A stretch of 64,000 bases of DNA, from the NCBI GenBank assembly GCA_977006965.1, contig OZ345365.1, positions 1,240,001 to 1,304,000 of the forward strand, in the 5' to 3' direction. Shown here in pieces: positions 1 through 10,299 of the stretch (positions are counted from its first letter, which is position 1; the number at the start of each line of letters is the position of its first letter). The translations under genes and the position numbers were made by a program. The notes under the pieces are model-generated. The model was not told where the DNA came from. It made no database searches and saw only the letters and a list, made by a program, of their open reading frames with translations. Origin of the DNA: Phymatolithon calcareum (Eukaryota > Rhodophyta > Florideophyceae > Hapalidiales).

Positions 1-1794
1 CGTTCTGGGAGTGGTAATTCCCAGCCTCGAATGCTGCACGCACTCGGGTTCAGCCATGCCATGTTGTTACTGCTTGGTCGCCGCTCTGAACTCTAGTTTT
101 ATTCCCGAAACTCACTGCTAAGGCCGTCCTCATTCCATGGTCGTGGGCCAAACGTCGACAGCCAAGTCTCACCTCTCTGTTCCAGCCTTGCAAGGTATCC
201 ACACTTTTCTTCCGCTGAAAACCCAACAAAGTTCTGCCGCAAGACACGCTAGGTTCACTTTAATGAATCTTAATGGAGCGGCGGATTCTAATGAAGATGA
301 CCATTGCCAGATGGACTTGTATTCCCCTTTGGTCTCAGAACGCGCGAATGTAGATGACATGAACAAACTCGGTTTGTTGTTGCATTTCGGCGCAAAAAGC
401 GTACCTGTTGACCCTCTTCGCGCTGCAGGATTGTACACCCGCGCCATCGAGGAAGGCGGGCATCTAGATGCAATGTACAATCTGGGAACATTGTTGCATC
501 ACGGAGCAGACGGTGTACCGGTAGATTGTCATCGTGCCAAGGAGCTATACACGCGAGCTATCAATGAAGGATCTCATGTAAAGGCCATGGTCATGCTGGG
601 TGCTTTGGTGGAAAACGGCGCAGATGGCAGTCCACCAGATCTACCTCAAGCACTAGAACTGTTCGCACGAGCAGTTGAGGAAGGCGCAGACGTAAATGCA
701 ATGAACAGCTTCGGGCGACTGATACAGGACGGCGTAGACGGCGTTCCCGCAGATCCACCTCGTGCAGTACAGCTCTATACTCGGGCGATGAATGAGGGAA
801 ATCGTCTTCGTGCGATGGGAAATGTTGAGAAAATACTTCTAGTCGGAGCATATGGAGTTCCAGAAGACTCACCAGATCGCAAAGCACTATTTAATCTTGC
901 ACTACTTCTCGAAGATGGCGCTATGGGCGTACCAGCAGATCCAATTCGAGCGGTGGAGCTATATTCCAGAGCAGTTGACGAGTTCGGACACTTCAGGTCG
1001 ATGAACAATCTAGGGGTAATATTACAATACGGCCAAGACGGCATTCCAGCAGACCCCCCTCGTGCTGCCCAACTCTATGTGAGAGCGATAGCTGAAGGAA
1101 ACCACACGCATTCAAAGGTCAATCTTGCACTGATGCTGCAAGACGGCACAGATGACGTTCCCACCGACGCTTCCCGCTCTGTAGAACTGTATATTCAAGC
1201 AATAGACGATGATTCCGATACCGATGCAATGTATTTATTGGCATCGCTTCTTGAGGGCGGCGCTAATGGTGTTCCAGCAAATGCTTCTCGTGCTGCTCAA
1301 TTATACATGCGAGCAATCGAGGAAGGAGCAGACGTTCAGGCGATGAAGAATCTGGGACTGATGTTGCATGAAGGTCGCGAAGGCCTTCCCGCGGACCCGC
1401 CTTGTGCCGTACAGCTCTACAACCGAGCTATTAGCGAGGGAAGACACATACCCGCCATGGTCAGTCTTGGATACCTGTTAGAAGATGGAGCAGATGGTGT
1501 TCCAGCAGACCCTCCTCGTGCAGCTCAACTCTACATGCATGCAATCGAGGAAGGTGAAACTTTCAGGCGATGAAGAATCTGGGATGGATGTTGCATGAAG
1601 GTCGCGAAGGCTTTCCCGCGGACCTGCCTCGTGCGGTACAGCTCTATACCCGAGCTATCAGCGAGGGTAGACACATACCCGCTATGTTCAGTCTTGGATA
1701 CCTGTTAGAAAATGGTGCAGACGGTGTTCCGGCGGACCCTGCTCGAGCAGCTGAACTCTACACTCAAGCAATCGAAGCAGGCGCAGACAAGTGG

Positions 1795-2007
1795 GCGATG
1801 AACAACTTGGGAGCCCTACTGCAAGATGGTAGAGACGGCGTTCCGGCAGATCCAGTTCGCGCCATGGAATTGTATACTCGTGCTATCAGGGAGGGCAGGC
1901 AGCCTAGCCTCCCTGATAGCACCAGTATACAGTTCCATGGCGCGAACTGGATCTGCCGGAACGCCGTCTCTACCATCTTGCAGTAGGGCTCCCAAGTTGT
2001 TCATCGC
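1795..2007. repeat. Large palindrome inside Sel1 gene A
   Basis: Bases 1795-1900 and 1902-2007 are inverted copies of each other around position 1901, with only a few mismatches near the centre and at scattered sites. The right arm is a backward copy of one Sel1 unit, so both strands read a Sel1 unit ending in the same palindrome-derived residues. The same structure lies at 30033-30245 in A'. Confidence 0.95.
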
Positions 2008-2040
2008 GCTCCTACATGCCTACCGTAGGCATGTAGGAGC
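2008..2040. repeat. Perfect 16 bp-arm hairpin next to the large palindrome
   Basis: GCTCCTACATGCCTAC (2008-2023) is followed by one base and its exact reverse complement (2025-2040). It directly abuts the 213 bp palindrome. The right arm is ordinary Sel1 coding sequence (GTAGGCATGTAGGAGC then CATG), so the left arm is a second backward copy. Also present in A' at about 30246-30278, with one changed base. Confidence 0.95.
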
Positions 2041-2371
2041 CATGTTCAACCTAGGACTTCTGCTTCAGTATGGGAAACCTGGAGTGCCAGCTAACTTGCC
2101 TAAAGCCATTGAAGTCTATGAGAGTTCCATTGACGAAGGCGGTGACGTAGAATCTATGGTCAATTTAGGACGGTTGCTAGAAAAAGGCAGTGATGCAGTG
2201 CCTGCAGACGTTCCCCGAGCAGTGCGGCTGTACACGCTCGCCATTGATAAGTCTGCGAATGCAAACGCATCGGTCAACTTGGCAGTGCTACTGCGAAATG
2301 GGGCGGAGCACGTTGTAGCGGATCCGAAACGCGCTATGGAATTGATTAGAAGAGCCTATTCGAATTTGTAA

Positions 2372-2674
2372 TCCACGCTTAAATATTTTATATTGCTTAC
2401 TGAAGTGCAGGTTGAGAAACCAATGGTGACGCACTTTTAGCTTCTAAACATGAGAAGTCAGCTTACGGTAAGGGATGAACTTGCTGGAAAGTGATAGCCA
2501 GGCTGGAGTGCTGTGGGAAGGTATGAACGTGCCAAAAACTCTAGTTGGAGTGATATTCATGTACGTGTGAGGTACTGTACCGCTGAGCATGGGTCCTAAC
2601 TGCTTCCATGCTCTAGCGAATCCTCGCACTCTTGACGCGAAGCTCTCTAGTCATGTAGCCCTGATCGGGGCCTT
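2372..2674. other. 3' flank of Sel1 gene A, no gene seen
   Basis: Conserved in A' (30685-30990) and partly in C (20866-21180), including the AAACATGAGAAGTCAG stretch and the 'ATCGGGGCCTTCT' point where the RT-B remnant begins. It holds no supportable reading frame and is probably 3' untranslated and intergenic DNA of the ancestral Sel1 gene. Confidence 0.5.
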
Positions 2675-4013
2675 CTCATTCATTCGTTTATTCAATTTGC
2701 GTATTCCCCTTGTGGGGCTAGCAACACTTTGAAGGCCTTAGCTTCTTCCTTTCTAATCTATTTGCTGCGAGTTGGACTGCTTCTTGCGCGTCGAGGTAGG
2801 CGACGTCGCCAAAGATTCAGTCTGGAATTGGTTGGACGCAGTGAAGTAGCACTTGACGAACCAAGCGGCTTTCGTCCATCCTAAGTAGGTGTCCGAGTAG
2901 TATGTCTCTGGCGCACAATACCACATTGTTAGTAGGGGTCCCGAAATTTGTCGGCAATTGGTCTTCTCGATATTCTGGACAACATCTTGGCGCATGTGGA
3001 TCTGAGTGTTTTGCGAACTTTTTCAGTTAGCTTCCATGATTCGCAACCGTAGGAGAGTTGATAGGACAGAGGAACGCATGATACGTAATCGGAAATCCTG
3101 GGATAGGATCTTGGGGGGCTTCTCATCTCAATAAGGGATTTGTCTTGTATTGTGGAATGGTGTTTCGTCGTTTGGGAGTGTGGTCTCAAATTTGAGACTA
3201 CACTCCCAAACGACGGAACAATTTAATGTCGGGGATGCATATCGATATCATACTACTCGTTAATCACGGGGACGGTCAAATTCTTCCCTATTTTGCATAG
3301 CTTTCCATCCGTGTAACTCGTTCATGGAAGTCAAGAATGGTGGTTTTTGTGTGAAATGTTAAAATTGTACACGCATAATCTAGTCCAGACCACTCGTTTT
3401 TGCATTTCAACCAAACTGAGCAATATTACCACCTGAAAAAGAACTTAGCCAAGGAAATATACTTAAATCTCGAAAGGCTGCCCAAAGAATAGCCAGATAA
3501 GATTTGTTTTATTCCTGTATGTAGCTTACTTTCGCTTGATAGTCCAGGGTAGATGAAGACTTCGCTTTTTCCCTTCTTCGTGTTCCACGTCATGCCATTC
3601 TCCCTAGCCCATCACGTCGATTTATCGAGGTGCCATTGCACTCCGTCGAAGTTTATTGCTTGCAGTTGAACGTCGTCAGCAAATAAAATTGCGGAGTTCT
3701 TTGACATATTCCGGTGGGCCTTCTCGACCCTCTCCGCAAACATGTCCTTGAACATGTTATAGAGGCACGGGCTTAGCGGGGATCCCTGTGGGACCCCCCG
3801 GTTGTACTACGAGAAGTCCACTACGCATTGTGTAGATTTTTCAATATTGCTATCGTAAACAGGTGTGAAAACTGAAACGCTATGACGAGTTCCGTTGCTA
3901 TAAGCAATGTCAAGTAACGACTCTGTGTTGTTACACAGCAAACCGATTCAGTGGCGTTAATTAAAAACAGCTGATACAGCTCGAATGGCTGAGACATCTC
4001 CAATTGTTTCCGC
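2675..4013 (-). mobile_element. RT-B: degraded non-LTR retrotransposon (FADD-type RT)
   Basis: Read on the minus strand, 3960-3810 gives an RT palm segment ending in NRGVPQGSPLSPCLYNMF, and about 3700-3670 gives AILFADDVQLQ, the RT catalytic box (Y/F-A-D-D). After a gap, 3190-2700 gives a LINE C-terminal region (YGCESWKLTEK, with LGHLLRMDESRLV readable in the A' copy). The element ends in AATAAA followed by GAAT repeats at about 2695-2675, a typical LINE 3' tail. Stops and frame changes are frequent, so it is dead. Sel1 C has no such RT at the matching point, which suggests insertion into the A lineage. It ends upstream where the conserved R1 block begins (4014). Confidence 0.8.
3161..3220. 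repeat. 60 bp quasi-palindrome
   Basis: Arms 3161-3190 and 3191-3220 pair with two mismatches, centred on AAATTT, and contain CGTCGTTTGGGAGTGT and its inverse. In A' (31482-31541) the arms pair with only one mismatch, so A has acquired a change in one arm. Confidence 0.9.
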
Positions 4014-4690
4014 AAGATTACTCAAGCCGATCTGATAGTGATGGCTAGCAGAAAAACAACAGCAACAAGACATTACAGTGATATCTATAGTCGACCTTTT
4101 CTTCTTAGAACATCCACCCCCAAGAAAAGCCTCACTAAACATTAGGATTGGTAAATTGCCGACTTCACGTTTTAGTTTCGACTTAAAATACTTAGAGTGG
4201 GAATTGATCTAGAATGAAGATTTTTCGACCTTGTTTCAAAAGAGGGCATTCAGTCCTAATTTTGTAAGAAGATAAGAAGGATTTTAGAACGCAATTCGCG
4301 CGAAGAGGAGGCTTATCACGGTCTTACATTGCTCGGTTTCACAGAGCGCCGGTAATCGAAAAATAGATCGAAGCTGGGCTTGTACATCCTTCACACAGCT
4401 GGCGTCATTCTGCCTGATTGATTTTGAATATAAGCAGTAAATCGCCACAACCTCGTCAATTGCTTCGCATCGAGCAATGTGAAAGACGTGTCCTATGCCT
4501 AAAGCCTGGCGTGCAGCGAAGAAAGCATTCGTAAAACGTTCTTAAAATCACCATTTAACAACTCTGCACTCTTTCCTCAAGCACCCCGTCTCCCATTCCG
4601 AAACGATAGCGGTTTTGCGAACGCGGATTTGTAAGAGACATCCGGCGAAAGACGATAATGCTGGCGATACATGTATGAGAGTAGAGGGAG
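4014..4690. repeat. Conserved block R1 (module spacer, possible decayed gene)
   Basis: Homologous to 32338-33014 and 55184-55850, starting with AGCCGATCTGATAG. On the minus strand about 4620-4340 can be read as a broken polypeptide in two frames, one with FHIARCEAIDEVVAIYCL, also readable in D with substitutions and a stop. It may be a dead minus-strand gene, but I recognise no family. The block starts at nearly the same base in A (after RT-B) and in D (after the gypsy LTR). Confidence 0.6.
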
Positions 4691-4939
4691 CTTCAGAATG
4701 TCGCTTCGCAGCGTGTCACAGGATAGGGGAGTAACTTTCCCCCTCGAGGTCCCGAAGGAGACCAGAGGCGGGTTTTTGTAGTCCACCTAATCGTGTTACA
4801 CCAACAAGAAAAGAAAAACCCTCCATAGACAGAATCTAGCCAAAACCTCTTGGCCTTAGGAAAGTTGCCCCGAGCGTCAGCAAATGCGTTGGTAACTTTT
4901 AAATAAAAATCTACCTTTCTTCTTCTTCAGAATGCCGCT
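4691..4939 (+). mobile_element. RT-C 3' end insertion with 15 bp target-site duplication
   Basis: A 219 bp insert (4706-4924) is bounded by CTTCAGAATGTCGCT (4691-4705) and CTTCAGAATGCCGCT (4925-4939). It carries the RT-C 3' untranslated cassette: GGGGAGTAACTTTCCCCCTC, a TTGCCCC...GCGTTGGTAAC box, TTTAAATAAAAAT and a CTT-repeat tail. Module D has an uninterrupted version of this site at about 55858 (GAGCTTCAGAAGGGCGCTAGG), a natural empty site. The same insertion is in A' (33015-33263), so it predates the duplication. Confidence 0.92.
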
Positions 4940-5441
4940 AGGAACACCAGGAATTCACGAGTTGATCGAACCCCGAGACGAAACCCCTATACCGCTCATT
5001 CCCAAGGGATGCATGTAGCCAGGCAAATAGCTGTTCGAGGCCACAGGTGGGGAATCAGCTGATATATCTTGCACTAGGCAACTTCGAGAGACTTATTTTT
5101 TAGTCACCAAAGTTTCGACCGTAGATTTGATTCTACCAAAACATGGTCACAAAGAAGTAACATGTACTTATGGGTGAATATGGTTTGAGTTCACGTTGGC
5201 CCCAAATATGCCAAATCCTTCATATTTACGAACACTACCCTACTTCACCTTGCTTCCCCGTGGAACATTTGTTTGGCTCCATCGTATGACCTAATCGACT
5301 ACCACCTCTTGTGTCAACTGCTTGTGCATGACGTCCGCAATCCCACTGCTCCAAGAGGAAAACCTGTATGGGAGAAGGACGTTAGTGACCACTTTGACAA
5401 GAAGAGATAAAAGGAACGTGACCCACACTTACTTCCAAACT
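4940..5441. repeat. Conserved module segment left of the CKKC frame
   Basis: Homologous to about 22100-22630, 33264-33765 and 55870-56376. Shared landmarks are CTTCGAGAGACT, TTTTTAGTCACCAAAG and TTTACGAACACT. In D, its first part plus the region before the RT-C empty site stays open on the plus strand from about 55764 to 55997, but the other copies are broken. I see no recognisable product; this is either dead coding sequence or conserved spacer. Confidence 0.5.
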
Positions 5442-5903
5442 TCAGTTTACCAACACAAACTTCCGACACGCTAGGGCTGCACTAGCGCGTGGCCTCTTGC
5501 GAGGAGATCGACGAGGACGAGTGCGGACACCGTTGCATTTTTTACAAATTACCATGGTCGAGGATGTCGTCGACACGGTGGTGGTTTTGTTGGGAACGGT
5601 GTGCGATTCGAAGTGGTTGCTGATCAAGTCCATGTTGAGCTCTGTGGTTCGGCTTGTAGGGGGTAGGAAGTGGTTGCTGAGGGCTGTGGTCCTCTTGCTG
5701 CTGTCTTGCGGGAACCTTCACAACGGCGACGAAGTGGTCGCCTTTTGTAGGGAAATCGAGTCACCGTTCGCGAGATCATACGATTTGTTCTTCATAAGCT
5801 TCAAGACGGTGGTGAGAGCCTTTGCATTGTGCCGTGGAATGTCTTCAGCCCAAATTTGCAGTGCAGAGGCACAAGCACTATAGCACTGCACAGTTTTCAT
5901 CAA
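5442..5903 (-). pseudogene. CKKC-family small protein, copy 1 (frameshifted)
   Basis: A minus-strand reading frame with a basic C terminus: VICKKCNGVRTRPRRSPRK, then RPRASAALACRKFVLVN and stop. The upstream part reads KLMKNKSYDLANGDSI and then shifts frame (KGDHFVAVVKVPARQQQ) before returning to the C-terminal frame, so this copy is broken. A continuous version exists at 60396-60773. The CxxC pair plus a later Cys could bind metal or form disulfides; the arginine-rich tract suggests nucleic-acid binding or nuclear targeting, which is inference only. I recognise no family. It lies about 0.35 kb downstream of the GT14 pseudogene on the same strand. Confidence 0.5.
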
Positions 5904-6244
5904 TCAACAGTGCCCAGAAATGCCCTATTAGGGCAAGATAGAAGTTTGTGATGACTCGAAATTTGTGGAGCCATTATGAGACGCCACGAAACCTATTTGG
6001 CTTTAAATTTATGTGGCTTTGCTTGGCCTCGGTTTCTACGATAGTTTTGGCGAATATGGCGTTGGCGAGAAGACAGGGCGTCGGACACGAAATATGGAGG
6101 TCGACGTCGTACGTGATAGTGCAAAGCCCACAGCAGAGAAACGTGTGGTGATATCGCTGGAAGTGATGGCATAGACGGGGAAATACCAAGCAGTGCACTT
6201 TGTGAAGTTATCCAAGTGCAAGCGCCTGGTGCACAAGCCTGTGT

Positions 6245-7491
6245 TTACTCTCGAATCGTAAGCGTTGTCTTGAACACCTCATCCGCCTCCCGCTCCAAAC
6301 TCGGAACAGAGCTCAAATGCGCAAGCCATACCCTTCGGAATTCATTCTTCATCCGCTGTTCATCTCCCTTTGTCGCACACCACCGCCATCCATCAACCAA
6401 CCATTCCGGATCTATCCTTCTCGTCATCTCTCCCTCGCCTCTTATCTTGCTCTTGAAAAACGAAGACTTGTTCCACAGCACATCCCAAAACAGCGGCTTA
6501 CCCTTCTCACCCAACTCATCCACATGAAAAGCGTGCTGTTCCAACTTCGACACCTCATTGCCACCTAGCACAACGCTTTCGTTCGGCGCCACAAAGAAAA
6601 TGCTGTTTGTCGCTTCAGCGCACTCCCCGAAATAGAGATCATTTCAAACCACACTCGCATTAACATGCTCATCCGCCGAATTAGAAAGTGAAGACACCGC
6701 TAAAAACCGCCGCACACGCGCATCAAGTACGAGAAACTCTACAAAATCGCGATGCCAAATTAACCATCCAGAGGTCGTCGCCACCGCGAATCCGCTGTGA
6801 CGGAACATTGGGTTGCGCAACAGGAGGGACTTATTCCCCGACTGCAATATTCTCATCAAGCATTTCGTAAGTGCCGCGTGCCAGACGCCAGCGTGGAATC
6901 AACAAACATTCGTCCAACTCTGTTCCGCGCAAACCGCTTCCGTTTCCCCTCATTTTTCCATGCCATGTACGAGAGACGACGTTGGCTCACGAAGCGATCA
7001 CCAAGAAGCTCGCGGATGAGCAATGCTCGTGCCGTGGGATAATCGGCGCAGGACAGATTGAAGAAACAGTCGAATCACACACCGGTGGTTAGTAGATGCG
7101 CTGCACCGGTGAGGAAATTGTATGCGAGTGTGATTCCGTGATCGGTCACAAACTCGCGCGGCACAACATGAATGCGCGATCGTCTACAGCGGCGTTCGTC
7201 AGTTTCTGATAGCACTCGAGATGCAATGTCGTCCCCTAGCGATAGGTCGAAATGCACCGTCAAGACGTTGCGCGTGTTGCGGTCGCACATAGTGACCAGA
7301 AGACGGGGGGCTAATGACGCATTCGCGCCGCTCGCCTGTACGAAGTACGCGACTACGACGTCGCGTGCGTGCAGATAGATACGAAGAGCGAATATGATGA
7401 ACGCTTTGATGACGACGGTAGATGAGGCGCAGTGCAGAAGCGTGCAGTGGCAGCGGGTGCGTGGACAGAACGTCGCGCGAAGCGGCCGCAT
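6245..7491 (-). pseudogene. GT14 (core-2/I-branching type) glycosyltransferase, copy A
   Basis: The minus strand codes for about 415 residues from ATG 7491 (MRPLRATF, conserved start in all copies) to TAA at 6245-6247. GT14 enzymes are type II Golgi proteins that transfer N-acetylglucosamine or xylose to glycans. Recognisable segments in order are a hydrophobic stretch (VIKAFIIFALRIYL), VVAYFVQASGANASLAPRLL (the family's Rossmann-like start), a YPTA element with the W before it mutated to TGA near 7075, FARNRVGRMFVDS, TSGWLIWHRDFVEFLV, NSADEHVNASVV followed by a second TGG-to-TGA stop, and a C-terminal part from about 6660 that is open to the end. A frame change lies near 6860. It is a dead gene, convergent with Sel1 A. 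Confidence 0.8.
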
Positions 7492-7632
7492 CGCGTGTCA
7501 AGCAGGCGTCATTGGCATCGCCGGGGATACGACTGCAAGCGGGATGCGAAGCGCTGCAGCAACCATTGTGACTATTGGGTCGCCAGCGGGCACCCGATGG
7601 GGCATTCTGGTCGATGGCCGTGTTGAGAGTGG

Positions 7633-7800
7633 AGGTGCGGGAATGGCGGGATTTTGGCTACCGGTACTGTCTTTGGAACCGATGCTGCTTGGACTGTAAG
7701 CCGTTGCAAAATTTGAGGCTGACAGGATGGCATGACCCGTCTTCCCTGTTTGTTCGCGAGTGGAAACATTGCTAAAAGTATGATGGTAACTTTTACTTTC
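7633..7800. repeat. Dispersed repeat with TTGCAAAATTTGAGGCTGACAG
   Basis: The stretch around 7690-7735 (GTAAGC-GTTGCAAAATTTGAGGCTG-ACAGGAT) recurs at about 25275-25325 and, diverged, at 59458-59495. No coding sense is evident. It may be the 3' part of a further retroposon family. Confidence 0.5.
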
Positions 7801-8130
7801 AAGAAATCCAAAAAGTGCTTGGGTATCTTCGACGGCTCGGCTTGTTTACTACTGGTGTCCACCCCGCAAGGACGATTAGGCTGTACAAATCTCTTCTGCA
7901 GTCATGACGGGAATATGCTCTACATCTCACACCTTGGACCGCGAAGGTGGCCTCGGAAGTCAGGAAGGTTAAATCTCTGTTCTTCGGGCAAATTCTCGGG
8001 AAACCAGGAAAAAGAAGCTTGGACAGGTGCAGGACCACGTGTCGCATCCTCCAACCTAAGGGAAGAAGAGACGTCCTAGAAGTGGGAGTCGATTCTGAGG
8101 CGCATTAGGACCGTTGACCGACCAACATGG
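7801..8130 (+). mobile_element. RT-C thumb/connection fragment (plus strand)
   Basis: The plus strand translates, with frame breaks, to a LINE RT C-terminal region: LGLFTTGVHPARTIRLYKSL, EYALHLTPWTAKVASEVRKV, then KSLFFGQILGKPGKRSL. The same order (YA-H-TPWT-RVQTA, then KTFFAQ-FG) is found on the minus strand at 15.8 kb and 14.1 kb, where it leads into the RT-C C-terminal domain. This ties the fragment to RT-C. No complete RT domain remains. Confidence 0.6.
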
Positions 8131-8559
8131 TCTACGGATTTCGAACACTATTTTGCAAGGCCGACTTAACGAAATACGCGCGGAAGTCCAGATGCCATTT
8201 TGCGTCCAATTGAATATCGAGTTGCAGTACGTCGATTTCAAGAATATAGTAGTGCACGTACGGTGCTTACCAATGCGTGGCACTTAGTACAATAAACTTT
8301 TGGATCTCTTACTAAAGGTTGAAAACAGTACTTTTCTTTTATTTTTAACAACTCATTTTAAAAATAAAATTAAATGATGTTTGCTTTAACTAAGAATCCA
8401 TGTCACAGCCGGATCAAAAATGGCCTTCATAATACGGGGCTCGAAAAATTATCAAATCCGTCACTTGCTCCATAGAAAAAAATGGTGCCAATGGCTTTGG
8501 AACATTCCGATATATCGATTGCCAACTTCATCTTAGAGGTGAGCGCTTTCTCACTGGAG
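8131..8559. other. No gene recognised
   Basis: AT-rich sequence without a supportable reading frame or repeat that I could match elsewhere in the window. Confidence 0.4.
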
Positions 8560-9576
8560 GTTGCGGAAACGTCGAATTTAGTGCGTTTTGACACTATCTT
8601 TGCATTGTAACACTGTTAAATATTTGCCACTAAATATGCATTAAATTGAAGACACAACAATTTAAAAACCTAAAGAAATTTTGGCCATTACCATATAGAT
8701 GCATACATTTGAAACAACATATGTTTGTCATATGTTCGAAAAAACTCGAATATATTCGTTTTTACAGAAAACCATATACATGCCATATGTGAGATATTAA
8801 AGCGGCGAATATTCCGACACCGAGTCGCAAACGTTCAAGTTCGACCGAATTCCTTGAAGGGGGCTATACAATCTACTTGATGGAGAAAGAAATATTCCGC
8901 CATTAAATCGTGAAGAGCAGAAATATGGCGCATCCTAAATGGTTTCCAACCCGGGTCATCCCTTTGAAGGACAGCGGCGGAGGATTGGCTGCGTAGAGAT
9001 TTAGATGTTAAGCTCCCCGGAGCTCTGCACTTTGTGCGGCTTTGAGCTGTTGCGAAATCAAGTATCACTCGTATCTGTTATAGTCTGCGGTAGCCGTACG
9101 GATGGAGAGTTGCTCAAAAACTCCGAAACCTGCATAAAAGAAAGAAAGAAATATGGCGCTCAAGATCTCGAATATTCGCCAATTTCGCCATACTTATGAA
9201 ATCTGTTGTCTCTCCAGTTCGCAAGAAATCGCGAACTATACCATATTCTTTGCTTGAAGTCATTCTATCTCTACTCCTCTCTTGGGTTGTTTTGAATGAG
9301 TTGGAAATATGTATAGAAGGCAAAATTCGGCATAGAGAAGAAAGCATCGTCGAATATTTGTCATACGAATGTGTACGAATAAATTCGAATTTTTAGAACA
9401 TATGACAAATATATGTTGTTTCAAATGTATGCATCTATATGGTAATGGCCAAAATTTCTTTAGGTTTTTTTAAAATGTCGTGTCTTCAATTTAATGCATA
9501 TTTAGTGGCAAATATTTTACAGTGTTAAAATGCAAAGATAGTGTCAAAACGCACTAAATTCCAAGTTTCCCGCAAC
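8560..9576. mobile_element. Foldback element with arms over 200 bp
   Basis: Bases about 8560-8760 and 9365-9576 are long inverted repeats. Landmarks in the left arm (GTGCGTTTTGACACTATC, CCACTAAATATGCATTAAAT, TTTTGGCCATTACCATATAG) appear in reverse complement in the right arm. The arms extend inward through ATATG-rich sequence. The roughly 600 bp interior carries a 215 bp RT-A 3' insertion and no transposase. This suits a non-autonomous foldback or Mutator-like element. I could not define flanking duplications. Confidence 0.8.
8919..9159 (+). mobile_element. RT-A 3' end insertion with 13 bp target-site duplication
   Basis: Insert 8932-9146 is flanked by AGAAATATGGCGC at 8919-8931 and 9147-9159. 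It begins with the last codons of the RT-A protein (WFPTRVIPLKD), continues through an untranslated region with CTCTGCACTTTGTGC and TATCACTCGTATCTGTTA, and ends in ATAAAAGAAAGAAAGAA. It lies inside the foldback element and is therefore younger. Related copies are at 12957-13182, 26208-26445 (minus) and 61800-62015. Confidence 0.88.
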
Positions 9577-10299
9577 TTCATGCAGCCAGAGTACGCAAGA
9601 GAAAGGGCGATTTAGGTGCAAAATAATATTTTGGATATCATATTATAATAATCATCGTTCAGGGGAGTGAAACACTTCTCTTGCGGCCATGATCAGATGT
9701 GAAGGAAGCGAAAAGCTAAACATTGCACCCAAGCTAGCCAAAAAGGTACGCAATTCGAACGCCAGCTATGCTGTCAGAGTCTGTACTATATTCGCTATCC
9801 CTTGCACTAGGCCTCGGCGCTACCGGGCTCGTAGCGGATTGATAATTTTACCACCCCGTATTCCTTTGTCCCGGCTGTTACATGGATTTTTAGATAAAAA
9901 AGGTATTAAATTTTAATTTTTGTATTTGGATTGGCTCAATGCCTGCACGTCACAGTTTTTCACCCTGCCACGCCTCTCATTTCACCTGTGCTCCATCACA
10001 CACGTTGCTTGACCTCCAACACCTAGTCCAGCACAGCGTGTACCTTCTCTGCAAGACCAGTCGCCTACCCCATTTCACTCGTCTACACCTTTTCGAAGTC
10101 AGCACTGCTCACGCGGCGCTCACAGAGAAATTTGTTGACAACAGCTAGGCCCTTCTTCACACTGCACTTTTCTATCAACGCCACGCAGCTTTCTGTCGAA
10201 GACCGCTTCTTCCCCTTCGTTTTGTCCACACTTTTAACCGAGCGGGCATCTATTGCCTCCTACTCAAAGCCAGGAACACTTCGCGCGCCCCTCAATACA
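9577..10299. promoter_or_regulatory. Upstream region of Sel1 gene B
   Basis: The region has no recognisable gene. From about 9940 it turns pyrimidine- and CA-rich (CACCCTGCCACGCCTCTCATT), as expected of a leader. It shares little with the upstream regions of copies A, C and D beyond a CTGCCACGCCTC stretch, so B probably sits in different promoter surroundings. No defined TATA or initiator can be assigned. Confidence 0.35.

Larger units (their letters stand above)
263..2371 (+). pseudogene. Sel1-repeat protein gene A, frameshifted and rearranged
   Basis: The product would be a solenoid of 37-38 residue Sel1-like (TPR-related) repeats with consensus AMxNLGxLLxDGxxGVPADP followed by xRAVxLYTRAIxEG. 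Sel1 repeats form protein-binding superhelices; no other domain, signal peptide or membrane segment is visible, so the partner is unknown. I place the start at 263 (MNLNGAAD) because that ATG is conserved in copies A', C and D, and B has MDLN; the in-frame ATG at 137 is ACG in A'. Three breaks are visible. The frame ends at 1573 after loss of one A near 1560 (paralogue B has four As at the matching site, A has three). A second frame runs 1570 to about 1900. A large palindrome at 1795-2007 then interrupts it, after which the C-terminal repeats resume in the original frame to TAA at 2369-2371. The C-terminal cap (RRAYSNL) matches the other copies. Confidence 0.9.
1..7632. repeat. Segmental duplication, copy A
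   Basis: Bases 1-7632 match 28239-35952 in the same order and orientation, nearly base for base by eye. The match starts at the window edge, so the true left end lies outside. The right end is sharp: after position 7632 copy A reads GAGGTGCGGG, while A' turns into a GC-rich minisatellite after 35952. The block holds Sel1 gene A, an RT-B remnant, an RT-C 3' insertion, the CKKC frame and the GT14 pseudogene. The visible differences are a MITE swap in A', scattered substitutions and a short indel near 2897/31209. Confidence 0.95.

Noticed and set aside
137-262. Upstream extension of Sel1 A from ATG 137
   Set aside because: The ATG is ACG in A' and absent in C and D; the ATG at 263 is conserved in all copies, so the extra 42 codons are leader.
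1816-2004. Minus-strand Sel1-like frame
   Set aside because: It is the mirror image produced by the palindrome, not a separate gene.
9800-9850. Possible tRNA-like stretch near CCGGGCTCGTAGCGG
   Set aside because: No complete cloverleaf with A and B boxes could be drawn.
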